A stretch of 64,000 nt of DNA from an uncultured Wohlfahrtiimonas sp. (lineage in GTDB: Bacteria > Pseudomonadota > Gammaproteobacteria > Cardiobacteriales > Wohlfahrtiimonadaceae). Positions 63,299-64,000 of the stretch are shown in pieces. Numbering within the stretch: position 1 is the stretch's first letter; each line of letters opens with the position of its first letter. Location: contig CANRJJ010000001.1 in the NCBI GenBank assembly GCA_947630895.1, positions 62,001 through 126,000 of the forward strand. The letters run 5' to 3'. Under the pieces are notes generated by a model. That model made no database searches. It had not been told where the DNA came from and saw only the letters and a program-made list of their open reading frames with translations. The position numbers and the translations under genes were made by a program.

Positions 63299-63479
63299 GG
63301 ATATCCTAGCGTGTAAAAATAAAAAGCGTCCTTTAGGCTAGATCAAGTATAGCGCTTTATATTGGGATTAGAGAGATATCTTCTGAGATATATGATGTAT
63401 TTTTTATTCTCGATATAAAATCAATTTTTAATAAAAAATATTATTTTCCTCTATTCATGAAATCAAAAATAATTTATAA

Positions 63480-64000
<521 letters not shown>

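Overview
AT-rich bacterial chromosomal window (gammaproteobacterial gene content; exact genus not determined). Most of it is housekeeping: a tor operon edge (torE-torC-torA), aroA, bioB, ndh, clpB, queA, lysA-lptM, tmcA, tRNAs Lys x2/Thr/fMet, rdgB, the metY-rimP-nusA-infB-rbfA-truB cluster, eno, pyrB, gltA, rpmE, rho, lolCDE, scpB, holA, secB-grxC, gdhA. Three things stand out. (1) An ~800 bp, very AT-rich intergenic region at ~39206-40004 holds five perfect DnaA boxes (TTATCCACA) plus near-matches in ~430 bp. Four parS-like palindromes lie around it (10091, 31137, 31550, 48612). This looks like the chromosomal replication origin, in an unexpected neighbourhood (next to metY-rimP-nusA-infB, with no dnaA/dnaN/mnmG/parAB in the window). 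(2) A giant (>4500 aa) type V autotransporter has its ESPR/signal-peptide start separated from the main ORF by a frameshift at an A7 tract. This is a candidate ON/OFF phase-variation switch or a homopolymer sequencing error. (3) The passenger of that protein has a higher-order A-B-A-B-A repeat with ~1.5 kb units. Two small genes missed by the ORF track (torE-like, lptM-like) were recovered by reading the sequence. All family assignments are from recognition of the translated sequences; no database search was run.
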